Notes: generated by a model not told the origin, from the sequence alone. DNA of 64,000 nt from an uncultured Salinimicrobium sp. (GCA_946887075.1 CAMPKA010000012.1:1-64000), one strand, 5' to 3'; positions 1-9,620 are shown, numbered from the stretch's first letter. Translations and numbers: made by a program.

Positions 1-7
1 TCTTTAG

Positions 8-50
8 AGGGGTCAGTATAGCCAGAATGAGGGGTCAGCATCACCAGAAT
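8..50. repeat. two tandem copies of a 21-22 bp unit at window edge
   Basis: Positions 8-28 and 30-50 are two copies of a unit beginning AGGGGTCAG and ending CCAGAAT, repeated with a 22-bp period and differing at three positions. Short tandem GGGTCA-type units of this kind resemble the multiple terminal repeats of IS21-family elements in Bacteroidota, so this may be the end of an insertion sequence lying to the left. No transposase is visible inside the window. The repeat itself is seen directly; the IS link is inference. Confidence 0.4.
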
Positions 51-135
51 ATCCAGGAGTCATAGATAATTCGTAAGTAGAATATTCTTTTTGGAAAGTC
101 ATTAGTTTTAAGACTTTTCTATTTTTACCTCTGGA

Positions 136-1149
136 TTGAAAAACGTGCTATACATTGGGAATATCATCAGCGGACGAGGTGGGACACCTACGACGATCGA
201 AACGCTTGCACCCCTGCTGAGAAAAGAGGGTTTTGCAGTAAAAACGGCTTCAAATGTTAAGAATAAAATCGGGCGGCTTTATGATATGGTCCGAAGCCTC
301 TACCAGAATAGGAAATGGGCGGATTATGTGCTGATCGATACCTACAGTACCCAAAATTTCATTTATGCCTTTTTAATCGGGGCGCTATGTAGCTTATTTC
401 GTATCAGGTATATACCCATTCTTCATGGCGGAAATCTTCCGAATCGATTGAAGGATCGGACAGGGGCTGCCCGATTTTTCTTTAAAAATGCCTACAGTAA
501 TGTAAGCCCTTCGAGGTATCTCTATGAGATTTTTAGCGATTATGGTCTGGATAATCTGGCCTATATTTCTAACAGTATCCAGATTGATCAGTTTCCCTTT
601 AAGAGAAGGGAAGAACTCCGCTGCAGGCTCCTTTGGGTTCGGTCATTTTCCAGTATATATAACCCTGAACTGGCACTTGAGGTACTTTCTGTTCTTCTCA
701 AAAAATTTCCTGAGGCTGAACTCTGTATGGTAGGTCCCGCTAAGGATGACAGTCTCGACCATTGTAAGGCCATAGCCAAGGAAAAAAACCTTCCTGTCCT
801 GTTTCCTGGAAAGCTAGACCGGAAGGAGATAGCGACATTGTCCTCGGACTATGACATCTTCCTAAATACGGCCAGGACTGATAACACCCCTGTCAGCCTG
901 ATAGAAATCATGGCGCTTGGCCTTCCTATTGTTTCCACAAAAGTGGGAGGTATTCCTTATCTGGTCGCGGATCAGACGGAGGCCATTCTTGTGTCTCCTG
1001 ACAATGCTCAGGAAATGGCAGATGCCGTCGAAAACCTGACTCAAGAACCTGGCAAGGCCCTGCAGATCAGCCTGGCTGCCAGAGAAAAGGCAATTCGAAT
1101 GGATTGGGAAAACGTCAAAAATTATTGGAATAAGCTACTGAATAACTGA
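136..1149 (+). CDS. glycosyltransferase, GT4 family
   Basis: A 337-residue GT-B fold glycosyltransferase that would transfer a sugar from a nucleotide donor during surface polysaccharide assembly in the cytoplasm. The N-terminus (MKNVLYIGN, then a GRGGTPTT loop) fits a GT4 acceptor domain; near residue 255 the motif SLIEIMALGLP carries the EX7E-type donor-site glutamates, followed by VSTKVGG. The start is TTG at 136; no nearby in-frame ATG fits the conserved N-terminus. The next gene, a polyprenyl glycosylphosphotransferase on the same strand, supports an exopolysaccharide or capsule context. Donor and acceptor sugars cannot be read from sequence. Confidence 0.85.
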   Translation: MKNVLYIGNIISGRGGTPTTIETLAPLLRKEGFAVKTASNVKNKIGRLYDMVRSLYQNRKWADYVLIDTYSTQNFIYAFLIGALCSLFRIRYIPILHGGNLPNRLKDRTGAARFFFKNAYSNVSPSRYLYEIFSDYGLDNLAYISNSIQIDQFPFKRREELRCRLLWVRSFSSIYNPELALEVLSVLLKKFPEAELCMVGPAKDDSLDHCKAIAKEKNLPVLFPGKLDRKEIATLSSDYDIFLNTARTDNTPVSLIEIMALGLPIVSTKVGGIPYLVADQTEAILVSPDNAQEMADAVENLTQEPGKALQISLAAREKAIRMDWENVKNYWNKLLNN

Positions 1150-1254
1150 AAGTTAATCCAGTTTTTCCGACTGATCAATGGGATTGACAAAGACCGTTAT
1201 TTTAACATGAACCTGAGGAGTCTTTAGTATATTTATCCCGGAAAAGAAATTTAC

Positions 1255-2646
1255 ATGCCCCGTAAATCTGTCTTACATTTCGAAATATCGGAACGAAAGG
1301 TATTTCTCAGGATCTTCGATGTGGTCTGGGTCCTCTTTTCGCTTTATTTTGTGGGCATTTTATTTCGCCTGGAGTACTTTCACATCAATTCCCAGTTCTG
1401 GCACTGGAGCATTGTCCTGGCTGTGTATCTTAGCCTCTTTTCCAGCATTTTTGAGATGTATGATCTTCAGAAATCCAGCCAGTACTATACCGTGGTGAAA
1501 AATATCGTTCTGACGACTTCTGTCACCGTCCTGTTCTTTCTGATGACTCCAGTTCTGACTCCGGTCCTGCCAGAGAATCGGCTCCAGATCGTTTATTTTT
1601 ACCTGGCCATCATCGTGACCTTACTGCTTTGGAGGTATGCGTATATCACGCTGGTCTCCTCTCCCAGGTTCTATCGGAGGGTGCTCATCAGCGGGCCTCC
1701 CCGGGAAGTTGAGGTGGTGGCAGATCAGTTGCAAAAGGTAGATCCCAACTACCATGTGGTTGGATATATTGGAAAGGGATCCGGAATGGCGTCCCTTGAA
1801 AGTGGTCGGCTTCCGCAATATAGTTGGGAGGAACTCAGGCCGACAATCAAGAAACTCGGTATCGACGAACTCCTGATTTCCGGGGTGGACCCTATGACAG
1901 AGACATCCGGGTTCGCAGAGGGGATTTTTGAACTGTTGAAGGAAGGTTTCAGCGTCAGGGACTACAATTATGTTTATGAGGAGAAGACGGGTAAAATTCC
2001 TGTCCAGCATATCGAGAAAAACTTTTATAAATTCTTTCCCAGGAGTCGAAGTAACGATAACAAGTTCTACCTGTTCTTTCACAGGTTCTTTGACGTCGTA
2101 GTCTCCATAGTGGGTTTGCTTTTGGGCCTTCTGCTTTTGCCTTTCGTATACCTCGGCAATTTCATGGCCAATAAGGGCTGTCTGTTTTACAGACAGGAAC
2201 GGGTAGGCAAGAACGGCAAAACCTTTACCATCTATAAGTTCAGGACCATGCGGTGTAATGCGGAGGAGAACGGGGCGCAATGGGCACAGAAGAATGATGT
2301 CCGGATCACCCGTTTCGGAAAATTCCTGCGACGGGCCCGACTAGATGAATTTCCTCAGTTTTACAACATCCTTAAAGGAGAAATGAGCCTGATAGGACCC
2401 AGACCGGAACGCCCGGTCTTCGTCAAGGAATTGTCGGAATCAATTCCCTTTTATGATACCAGGCATTTCATAAAGCCTGGTCTGACAGGCTGGGCGCAGG
2501 TGATGACAGACTATGCAGACAGCCATGCAGACAGTCTGGAAAAGCTGCAGTACGACTTATACTACATCAAACACCGTAACCTCTTCCTGGATATTAATAT
2601 CCTTACCAGGACCTTAAGTACCATTATCTTCTTCAGGGGACAATAG
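1255..2646 (+). CDS. exopolysaccharide polyprenyl glycosylphosphotransferase (WcaJ/WbaP-like)
   Basis: A 463-residue integral membrane phosphoglycosyltransferase that would load the first sugar-1-phosphate onto undecaprenyl phosphate. Residues about 15-130 hold four hydrophobic segments, 135-240 a Rossmann-like CoA-binding-type domain, and 275-460 the bacterial sugar transferase domain. Visible catalytic motifs are RFFDVVVSIVGLLLG (membrane re-entrant helix), YRQERVGKNG, YKFRTM, LDEFPQFYNI and SLIGPRPERPVF. Length matches the family. It follows the glycosyltransferase by about 100 bp and its stop lies 4 bp from the convergent ftsE stop. The sugar specificity is not deducible. Confidence 0.93.
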   Translation: MPRKSVLHFEISERKVFLRIFDVVWVLFSLYFVGILFRLEYFHINSQFWHWSIVLAVYLSLFSSIFEMYDLQKSSQYYTVVKNIVLTTSVTVLFFLMTPVLTPVLPENRLQIVYFYLAIIVTLLLWRYAYITLVSSPRFYRRVLISGPPREVEVVADQLQKVDPNYHVVGYIGKGSGMASLESGRLPQYSWEELRPTIKKLGIDELLISGVDPMTETSGFAEGIFELLKEGFSVRDYNYVYEEKTGKIPVQHIEKNFYKFFPRSRSNDNKFYLFFHRFFDVVVSIVGLLLGLLLLPFVYLGNFMANKGCLFYRQERVGKNGKTFTIYKFRTMRCNAEENGAQWAQKNDVRITRFGKFLRRARLDEFPQFYNILKGEMSLIGPRPERPVFVKELSESIPFYDTRHFIKPGLTGWAQVMTDYADSHADSLEKLQYDLYYIKHRNLFLDINILTRTLSTIIFFRGQ

Positions 2647-2650
2647 AGAT

Positions 2651-3334
2651 TTAAACCGTTTTCTGGACTACTTCGAATACCTTCTGCCCATCGCATTTCA
2701 GGGTCTTCGACGGGTACTTGAGGAGCAGGGCGTAGTCATGGGTGGCCATAAGAATCGTCTTACCGTTCTTACTGATCTGCTGCAACACCTCCATAACCTC
2801 CACAGAGGTTTGAGGATCCAGATTCCCTGTAGGTTCATCGGCGAGAATAAGTTCAGGGTCATTGAGCAGCGCCCTGGCAATGGCGATCCGTTGTTGCTCC
2901 CCACCGGAGAGCTGGTATGGATTCTTAAAACCTTTGGTCTTCATGCCCACTTTCCCCAGCACCTCTTCGATCTTGTGGTCCATAGCACTCTTGTCCTTCC
3001 AGCCGGTGGCGCGGAGGACAAACAGGAGATTTTCATTGACATTCCGATCATTGAGCAGCTTAAAATCCTGGAACACCACTCCGATCTTCCTTCTCAGGAA
3101 AGGTATCTCCTTCTCCTTCAGGGTACGAAGATCATAACCGACGATCCTGCCTTCTCCCTCTACAAGGGGAAGGTCTCCGTAGAGCGTCTTCATGAAGCTA
3201 CTCTTTCCGGTTCCGGTCTTTCCGATCAGGTAGACGAATTCACCGTTGTTGATCTCGACATTTACTTCTGAAAGGATGAGCGCTTCCCGCTGATAGATCG
3301 AAGCGTCTTTTAGATACAGCACGGGGTTGGCCAT
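2651..3334 (-). CDS. ftsE: cell-division ABC transporter ATP-binding protein FtsE
   Basis: A 227-residue ABC ATPase. Walker A is GKTGTGKSS, the signature is [15 protein letters not shown], Walker B is [12 protein letters not shown], and the switch histidine lies in MATHDYALL. The N-terminus ([12 protein letters not shown]) and overall length match FtsE, which with the membrane protein FtsX controls septal peptidoglycan hydrolases at the division site. The ATG at 3334 (MANPVLY) is preferred over an in-frame upstream codon at 3367, which would add 11 unusual residues. No ftsX is adjacent; in many Bacteroidota the two genes are apart. An FtsX-like permease at 32453 looks like a different (LolC/E-type) protein. 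Confidence 0.88.
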   Translation of the reverse strand: MANPVLYLKDASIYQREALILSEVNVEINNGEFVYLIGKTGTGKSSFMKTLYGDLPLVEGEGRIVGYDLRTLKEKEIPFLRRKIGVVFQDFKLLNDRNVNENLLFVLRATGWKDKSAMDHKIEEVLGKVGMKTKGFKNPYQLSGGEQQRIAIARALLNDPELILADEPTGNLDPQTSVEVMEVLQQISKNGKTILMATHDYALLLKYPSKTLKCDGQKVFEVVQKTV

Positions 3335-3495
3335 GAAGAATAGTTTTTGGAATGGTAAAAGTAACAAAGAGAACGCAAAACCAAAGATTCCTGTTGCATT
3401 TCTTCTGTGAATTTTCCTTAGGAAAATTAAGCTCGAATTAACGCAGTCGTATAATTTATGTGCGCTTTCCGGCGTTATTACCTGAGAGTTTCTTA

Positions 3496-3503
3496 TATCT
3501 TTG
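3496..3503 (+). promoter_or_regulatory. Bacteroidota -7 element (TATCTTTG)
   Basis: TATCTTTG matches TAnnTTTG exactly and ends 27 bp before the ATG of the large TPR gene, leaving a leader of roughly 20 nt. No convincing -33 TTG is seen. It also argues against an upstream TTG start at 3501, which overlaps the element. Confidence 0.6.
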
Positions 3504-3530
3504 AGTCATCAACAAAATAAATATCTCCGA

Positions 3531-6500
3531 ATGATACCGAACAAAATTTCCATTTTTGTTGCCTTCCTATTTCTGTCATTTTCCGGTTTCTCTCAACAGT
3601 CTGCAGTGTACACCAATGCGCTTTCGGATTACAATCGCGCCCTGGAACTGTACAACAATCAGCAATACCTTGCTGCCCAGGCCCTGTTCGATGAGGTCCA
3701 GGATGAGGTCGATGATGAGCGGATCAAATCCAACTGCGCCTATTATATAGCGAATGCCGCCATTCGGCTCAACCAGCCAGGTGCCGATGAACTCATGGAG
3801 GATTTTGTAGAGCGGTATCCAACCAGCACAAAAACAAATGCGGCCTATCTTGATGTGGCGGATTATTATTTCGAGACCGGAAAGTATTCCCTTGCCCGGA
3901 AATGGTACGATATGATCGATCAGGATGACCTGAGCCGGGCAGAGCAGGAGCGGTTTTATTTCAATAATGGATATGCCTATTTCAGGGCGAACCAGTATGA
4001 AGAGGCAAAGACATACCTGAGCCGGGTACAGAATTCCGAAAAATATGGTTCCCAGGCCAGCTATTACCTGGGGTTCATGGCTTATGAGGGAGATGATTAC
4101 GAGCAGGCCAGCGAGCTTTTCGAGGAGGTAGAAGGGGAGGAGCGCTATCAGGAGGATCTGTCTTACTTCCAGGCTGACATGAACTTCAAACAGGGTAACT
4201 TCGAAAAGGCCATAGCGCTTGCCCTGGAACAATTGCCAAGGGCCGACCGCAGAGACAAAAGCGAGCTCAATAAGATTATCGGGGAGAGCTACTTCAATCT
4301 CGGGCAGTATGAAAAGGCCATTCCCTATCTCAAGGCATATCAGGGTCAGCGGGGAAAATGGAACAATACGGATTATTACCAGCTCGGATACGCCTATTTC
4401 CAGCAGGGCGATTACGAAAAGGCGATCTCTGAATTCAACAAGATTATCGATGGGCAGAACGCGGTTGCCCAGAACGCCTATTATCATCTTGCGCAGTCAT
4501 ATCTGAAAGCGGGCCAGAAGCAGCAGGCGCTCAATGCCTTCAAGAATGCCAGTGAAATGGATTTTGACCCCCAGATCAAGGCCGACGCTGCCCTGAATTA
4601 TGCCAAACTGAGCTATGAAATCGGGAACAGCTATGAAAGCGTTCCTCAGGTGCTCATGAGTTATCTGGAAAAATATCCGCAATCTCCTGCCAGGGAAGAA
4701 ATCAATGAATTGCTGATCAATTCCTTCATCACCTCAAAAAATTATGAGGAAGCGATGCGACTGCTGGAAAACAGCCGCAATTTCCAGAACAGCCAGGTAT
4801 ACCAGCAGGTGGCCTTCTACCGCGGTATTGAGCTTTATAACGAGGGGGATTACCGGCAGGCCCTGGAGTATTTTGAAAAGGCGCTGAGCCAGCGGCGGGA
4901 TCCGAGGATCACTGCGCTGACTACCTTCTGGAAAGCTGAAACAGATTTTAACCTGCGGAATTTCCAGGAGGCACTGATCGGCTACCGGGAATTTGCGGGA
5001 ATGAGCGGAGCGGAGGATGCTGCGGAACGGGAGAACCTCGACTACAACATAGGATACGCTTACTTTAAGCAGCGGGATTACGACAGAGCTACCGAATATT
5101 TCAGGCGTTTTGTCGGAAAGGCGGATAACGATACCCAAAGGAAACATGATGCATATGCCCGGCTGGGCGACAGCCATTTTGTCAACAGTGAGTATCCGGC
5201 AGCCATGCAGGCTTACGAATCAGCGATCCGGCTGGGAGGTCCTGAAGAGGACTACGCCGCTTTTCAAAAAGCGATCAGCCACGGATTTTTACAGCAGAAC
5301 ACCACCAAGATCAATGAGCTTAACAACTTCCTCAATCAGTATCCCCGGTCTTCCTACCGTGATGATGCGCTATATGAGCTGGGAAATACCCATGTCGCGA
5401 TGAACAATTCCTCTGAGGGAATAGAGGCCTACAACAGGCTTGTGAGGGATGTTCCGGGAAGTTCATATGTTCCCCGTGCCCTCCTCAAGCAGGGGCTGAT
5501 CTTTTACAATCAGGACCAGGGAAACCAGGCTCTGGAGAAGATGAAACGGGTGGTCCGGGAATATCCCGATTCCCCGGAAGCGGTTCAGGCTGTTAAAACG
5601 GCACGTCTGATCTACATCGACCTTGGCCGTACCGATGAGTATGCTGCCTGGGTCAGGGATCTGGATTTCGTAGAGGTTACCGATGCCGATTTGGATAACA
5701 CGACCTTTGAGGCGGCTGAAAAACAGTACCTGGAGAACAACACCGCTCAGGCTATCTCCGCCCTGGAGAAGTACGTGCAACAATTTCCCAACGGGCTGCA
5801 CGACCAGGAAGCGAATTTTTATCTCGCTCAGCTGTACTACAGGGAGGGGCAGAAACAAAAGAGTATTCCCCACTTTCAGTACGTCCTGAAGACCTCCTCG
5901 TCTGAATATACGGAACAGGCGCTTTCCACTTTGGGGGAGATCTACCTGGAAAACAGAAATTATTCGGAGGCAGTACCGGTCCTGCTGAGGCTGGAAAAAG
6001 AAGCCAGTTTCCCGCAGAACATCGTCTTTGCCCAGTCCAACCTGATGAAATCCTATCTTGAGATGGGAAATTATCAGGAGGCCCAGCGATACGCGGAAAA
6101 GGTATTATCAAATCCTGAAGCCGAACAGGAGGCACGGAACGACGCCAGGGTAATCATCGCGAGAGCTGCGATCAAATCCGGGAACGAGGCAAGAGCGAAA
6201 GAGGCCTATGCGGAGGTACTGAAAACCGCCAAAGGAGAACTTGCCGCAGAAGCGCTTTATTACGACGCTTATTTCAAGAACAAAGCCGGAAATTACCAGG
6301 CGTCCAATGAGGCCGTACAAAAACTGGCCAGGGATTATTCCGGGTATAAGCTCTACGGAGCCAAGGGACTGGTCCTGATGGCCAAAAACTTTTACGCCCT
6401 TGGAGATGCCTACCAGGCTACCTATATCCTGGATAACGTGATCAATAATTTCAAACAGTTCCCTGAAGTGGTGAGAGAGGCAGAGCAGGAACTGGCGAGA

Positions 6501-6551
6501 ATAAAAGAACAGGAAGCCAAGACCAACGCTTCGGTAAAAACCAACAACTAA
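3531..6551 (+). CDS. large exported tetratricopeptide-repeat protein
   Basis: A 1006-residue protein with an N-terminal signal peptide (hydrophobic FVAFLFLSFSGF, cleavage probably after FSQ) followed by TPR helices almost to the C-terminus; recurring signatures are AYFxxxxYexA, YxLGxAYFxxGDYEKAI and LGxIYLENRNYSEA. It probably lies in the periplasm or on the inner face of the outer membrane as a scaffold. The ATG at 3531 is chosen because the promoter -7 element covers the earlier TTG. The next gene, 22 bp downstream, is an outer-membrane barrel, so the two are probably co-transcribed and act together. Function is unknown; pairing of a TPR scaffold with a barrel recalls export machineries, but this is inference. 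Confidence 0.85.
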   Translation: MIPNKISIFVAFLFLSFSGFSQQSAVYTNALSDYNRALELYNNQQYLAAQALFDEVQDEVDDERIKSNCAYYIANAAIRLNQPGADELMEDFVERYPTSTKTNAAYLDVADYYFETGKYSLARKWYDMIDQDDLSRAEQERFYFNNGYAYFRANQYEEAKTYLSRVQNSEKYGSQASYYLGFMAYEGDDYEQASELFEEVEGEERYQEDLSYFQADMNFKQGNFEKAIALALEQLPRADRRDKSELNKIIGESYFNLGQYEKAIPYLKAYQGQRGKWNNTDYYQLGYAYFQQGDYEKAISEFNKIIDGQNAVAQNAYYHLAQSYLKAGQKQQALNAFKNASEMDFDPQIKADAALNYAKLSYEIGNSYESVPQVLMSYLEKYPQSPAREEINELLINSFITSKNYEEAMRLLENSRNFQNSQVYQQVAFYRGIELYNEGDYRQALEYFEKALSQRRDPRITALTTFWKAETDFNLRNFQEALIGYREFAGMSGAEDAAERENLDYNIGYAYFKQRDYDRATEYFRRFVGKADNDTQRKHDAYARLGDSHFVNSEYPAAMQAYESAIRLGGPEEDYAAFQKAISHGFLQQNTTKINELNNFLNQYPRSSYRDDALYELGNTHVAMNNSSEGIEAYNRLVRDVPGSSYVPRALLKQGLIFYNQDQGNQALEKMKRVVREYPDSPEAVQAVKTARLIYIDLGRTDEYAAWVRDLDFVEVTDADLDNTTFEAAEKQYLENNTAQAISALEKYVQQFPNGLHDQEANFYLAQLYYREGQKQKSIPHFQYVLKTSSSEYTEQALSTLGEIYLENRNYSEAVPVLLRLEKEASFPQNIVFAQSNLMKSYLEMGNYQEAQRYAEKVLSNPEAEQEARNDARVIIARAAIKSGNEARAKEAYAEVLKTAKGELAAEALYYDAYFKNKAGNYQASNEAVQKLARDYSGYKLYGAKGLVLMAKNFYALGDAYQATYILDNVINNFKQFPEVVREAEQELARIKEQEAKTNASVKTNN

Positions 6552-6573
6552 TTCCGGAATCAAAAATTTTCCC

Positions 6574-8292
6574 ATGAAAATCAACTTCTTAAGGAACAGC
6601 ATTCTAACCCTCTTTCTACTGTTTTCTGCAACTATGATGGCCCAGGACCTCGGCAGCGAGACCGTGGTCGTGGTAAAGCCATATTCTCCAAGTGTCAACG
6701 ATGCGAACAAGATCAGGGAAACCCCGTCGATTTCGGATTCCCTGGGCATGGAGAAGAAAATCGTCCAGTATTCGATCATTTCGGTACCGGTAGCCTCTAC
6801 CTTCGCTCCCGCCAAGGGAAGGGCTGCCAATGTGGAGCGCCAGCGGCCACCCGAGATCTACGATAACTATATCACACTTGGCTTTGGTAGCTATACCAGC
6901 GTTCTTGCGGAATTCTATAGCAATATCGAAATCAGCCGGTCCGACAACTTCGGGATCTTCCTGAACCACAATTCCGCTCAGGGAGGGATGGAGGAGGTCG
7001 AATTTGACCATCACTACTACGACACTGAGCTCAATCTCAACTATACCTCCCGAAACCGGGACATGGTCTGGAACACGGATTTTGGGGTGGAGCACCAGCT
7101 GCACAACTGGTATGGTGTCGATTTTCCGCTGGGCACCGACATGGAAGGATTTACTCCGGAACATAATTATTACAGCGTTCGTGCAGGAGGAGAGATCACC
7201 CTGGATGAATCCTTTTTTGATCGTGCCGCTGCCAGTTACCGCTATTTCGGAGATGATTACAGCTCGGTCGAGCATCGTTTCCAGGTGGAGCCAAGTCTGG
7301 AAATCCCGATAGGAGGAGAGCTCTTCAATACCACTTTTCTCCTGGACTATCTCAGTACCACCTTTGCGGAACAACCACTTGCGGGTACGACAAACGAATT
7401 TAACTTTCTTAACCTGGGGGTCGCCTCCGGACTCCTGGTCCTGCGGGATGATCTTACTCTTGATCTCGGTGCCGGCGTTTATTACAGTTATGACTCCAAC
7501 GGGGGTGAAAGCAACATCTATGTTTATCCTCAGGTCACGGCCAGTTATGCGCTCGCCGGAGAATATTTCATCGCCTATGCCGGCCTGGAGGGGGAACTTC
7601 GCCAGAATTCATACTATGAGCTGGTTCAGTTAAATCCTTTCCTTGCACCAAATCTTGTGATCCATCCCACGGATCGGCAGTATAACGGCTATGTAGGAGC
7701 CAAGGGGAAACTTTCAGGATCTGTCGGATACAATATCAGGGGAAGCTATATCTCCGAGAATTATAAGCCCCTGATCCATTCTCTACCCTGGGTGGCCAAT
7801 TCGGACAGGGAAGATTACGAATACGGCAATTCTTTTGCAGTGGTCTATGATCAGGTCAAGACGCTCTCGGCTTTCGGGGAGCTGGTATTTGATCTCAGCA
7901 GGGATTTTACCCTTGGTGTCAATGCAGAGGTTTTTACTTATGATACAGACGTGGAGGAGGAGGCATGGAATCTCCCGAACCTAAAGGCGAACATTCTTGC
8001 GGACTACCAGATCTCTGAGAGCTGGTTCGCGGGGGCCAATGTTTTCTTTGTGGGAGAGAGGAAAGACCATATTCCAAGTTTTGCACTTAATCCGGGTCCC
8101 GATGAGATCGTAACCCTTGATGGTTATGTCGACCTTAATGCCAATCTGGGATATCGTTTTAACGACAGGCTGTCGATCTTTGCCAAAGGCTATAACCTCC
8201 TTGGTGAGAACTATGAGAAATGGATGGATTATCCGGTCCTTGGCCTACAGCTTATGGGTGGAGCAACCTACAAGTTCGATTTCGGCCGTTGA
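6574..8292 (+). CDS. outer-membrane beta-barrel protein (TonB-receptor-like, plugless)
   Basis: A 572-residue exported protein with signal peptide (SILTLFLLFSATMMAQ). The mature N-terminus has an ETVVVVKPYSPSVNDA segment and then, from about residue 95, alternating aromatic/polar beta strands to a C-terminal phenylalanine-rich strand (GGATYKFDFGR). It resembles the barrel part of TonB-dependent receptors and such proteins are often named so, but I see neither a carboxypeptidase-like domain nor a plug domain, and it is much shorter than a full receptor (700-1000 residues). Co-transcribed with the TPR protein upstream. It could be a porin-like or export barrel partnered by that scaffold. Confidence 0.75.
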   Translation: MKINFLRNSILTLFLLFSATMMAQDLGSETVVVVKPYSPSVNDANKIRETPSISDSLGMEKKIVQYSIISVPVASTFAPAKGRAANVERQRPPEIYDNYITLGFGSYTSVLAEFYSNIEISRSDNFGIFLNHNSAQGGMEEVEFDHHYYDTELNLNYTSRNRDMVWNTDFGVEHQLHNWYGVDFPLGTDMEGFTPEHNYYSVRAGGEITLDESFFDRAAASYRYFGDDYSSVEHRFQVEPSLEIPIGGELFNTTFLLDYLSTTFAEQPLAGTTNEFNFLNLGVASGLLVLRDDLTLDLGAGVYYSYDSNGGESNIYVYPQVTASYALAGEYFIAYAGLEGELRQNSYYELVQLNPFLAPNLVIHPTDRQYNGYVGAKGKLSGSVGYNIRGSYISENYKPLIHSLPWVANSDREDYEYGNSFAVVYDQVKTLSAFGELVFDLSRDFTLGVNAEVFTYDTDVEEEAWNLPNLKANILADYQISESWFAGANVFFVGERKDHIPSFALNPGPDEIVTLDGYVDLNANLGYRFNDRLSIFAKGYNLLGENYEKWMDYPVLGLQLMGGATYKFDFGR

Positions 8293-8312
8293 TTTGAAAA
8301 GTCTTTGTTGAC

Positions 8313-8344
8313 ATGCCATTCCTAAGGAGTGGCATTTTTTTTTG
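8313..8344 (+). terminator. intrinsic terminator
   Basis: Stem 8313-8322 pairs with 8326-8335 (one G-T wobble) around a TAA loop and is followed by a run of nine T. It closes the TPR/barrel operon. Confidence 0.85.
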
Positions 8345-8420
8345 GCCATTTTTATTTTCCGATGGCTCGTTTGTTGACAATTCCATAATATTGCGCTGCA
8401 AAAGTGGTCGAATAATGCCT

Positions 8421-8428
8421 TACTTTTG
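8421..8428 (+). promoter_or_regulatory. Bacteroidota -7 element (TACTTTTG)
   Basis: TACTTTTG fits TAnnTTTG and lies 36 bp before the ATG of the PiT-like permease gene. A -33 element at the right distance is not clear. Confidence 0.5.
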
Positions 8429-8463
8429 CCGCCGAAAAAAGTGGCAATAAAAAACGAAAGTCA

Positions 8464-9597
8464 ATGGCTGCAAAGACAAAATTCAAAAGAACAAAACGGA
8501 ACAGGCCTTACCTGAACGTACTGGATTTCATGGTTCAGGAAAAGACCTTCCTGGCCATCGTCATGGTGGGTATTGCCCTGGCTGCTGTCCTTAGTGGTAT
8601 GGGTCAGGCAGGAATGTGGCTCGGCTTCTTTTTTGCGGCCTATGCGACGGTTGCCAATGACAGCATTCAATCTCTGGGAACTTTTATAGAAAGCAACAAG
8701 AATAAGAAATGGTGGATCCTGTGGTTGTTCGTCGGGATCATCTTTCTCGCGACGGTGACCTTTAGCTGGCTTTATTTCGACGGAGATGTCACCTATCAGA
8801 GGCTGCTCGGACCAGACGGAAGTTCGCCCTACCCGCATCCGGATAACTTCAGCTTTCTACAGATCATCGCTCCTCTGGTACTTCTCATTCTGACCAGAAT
8901 GAAAATGCCGGTCTCCACCACTTTTCTGATCCTTAGCGTTTTCACCGCAGATACAAGCGGAATTACTTCAGTGGTATGGAAGAGCTGGTCCGGGTATATC
9001 ATGGCCTTCATTCTCTCCTTCCTGGTCTGGTATTTTTCATACAACATGATCAAGAAGTACTTTAAGAGCAGGAAAGCCCATACCGCATGGACAGTGATTC
9101 AATGGGTGGTGAGCGGAACACTCTGGGCAGTATGGGTGATGCAGGACGGGGCCAATATCGCAGTATATCTTCCGAGGGATCAGTCCCTCGTCCAGTTCAT
9201 CATATTCTCTACCACCATATTCTTTGGGCTTGGCTTGCTTTTCTACCTGAGAGGAGACAAGATTCAGGAGGTGGTAAGTGAAAAATCGAGGATCTCCGAT
9301 ATTCGTGCCGCCACTCTGGTCGACGGTATTTATGTGATCCTGTTGATCTATAAGCTGTTTATCAGTACGGTTCCCATGAGTACGACCTGGGTTTTCCTGG
9401 GGGTTATAGGGGGGCGCGAAATTGCCATCAGTCTTGCGCGAACGAAGAAAGGCAAGAAACACCGCAAAAAAGCGGGGCGCATGATTCTGAAGGATTTCTC
9501 TGCTGCGATGATCGGTCTGGTTATATCCATTGCCCTTGCTGCGGGTGCCAATCCGGATATCAGACGGGTACTAGTGGAGGCGCTGACCAACTGGTAA
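8464..9597 (+). CDS. PiT-family-like inorganic phosphate/anion permease
   Basis: A 377-residue polytopic inner-membrane protein with about eight to ten hydrophobic helices. Family clues are an early helix ending AAYATVANDSIQSLGTF, which recalls the GAND motif of PiT/PHO4 transporters, and two repeats of the PiT STT motif, MPVSTTFLIL near residue 147 and VPMSTTWVFLG near residue 303, one per half. It would carry phosphate or a similar anion, coupled to H+ or Na+. Sequence is divergent from classical Pit proteins and shorter than many. It stands alone between two terminators. The PiT assignment is by motif recognition, not alignment. Confidence 0.65.
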   Translation: MAAKTKFKRTKRNRPYLNVLDFMVQEKTFLAIVMVGIALAAVLSGMGQAGMWLGFFFAAYATVANDSIQSLGTFIESNKNKKWWILWLFVGIIFLATVTFSWLYFDGDVTYQRLLGPDGSSPYPHPDNFSFLQIIAPLVLLILTRMKMPVSTTFLILSVFTADTSGITSVVWKSWSGYIMAFILSFLVWYFSYNMIKKYFKSRKAHTAWTVIQWVVSGTLWAVWVMQDGANIAVYLPRDQSLVQFIIFSTTIFFGLGLLFYLRGDKIQEVVSEKSRISDIRAATLVDGIYVILLIYKLFISTVPMSTTWVFLGVIGGREIAISLARTKKGKKHRKKAGRMILKDFSAAMIGLVISIALAAGANPDIRRVLVEALTNW

Positions 9598-9620
9598 GTA
9601 AAATTGTTTTTTTAATCTTG

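Noticed and set aside
1621..2280. 219-codon open frame on the minus strand inside the sugar transferase gene
   Set aside because: It is antisense to a gene with all family motifs; no promoter and no recognisable domain.
3576..4487. Long antisense frame (303 codons) across the TPR gene
   Set aside because: Open only because repeated TPR codons lack complementary stops; composition is dominated by I, L and V without domain order.
6574..8292. Calling the barrel protein a full TonB-dependent receptor
   Set aside because: No plug or carboxypeptidase-like domain and too short; similarity is to the barrel only.
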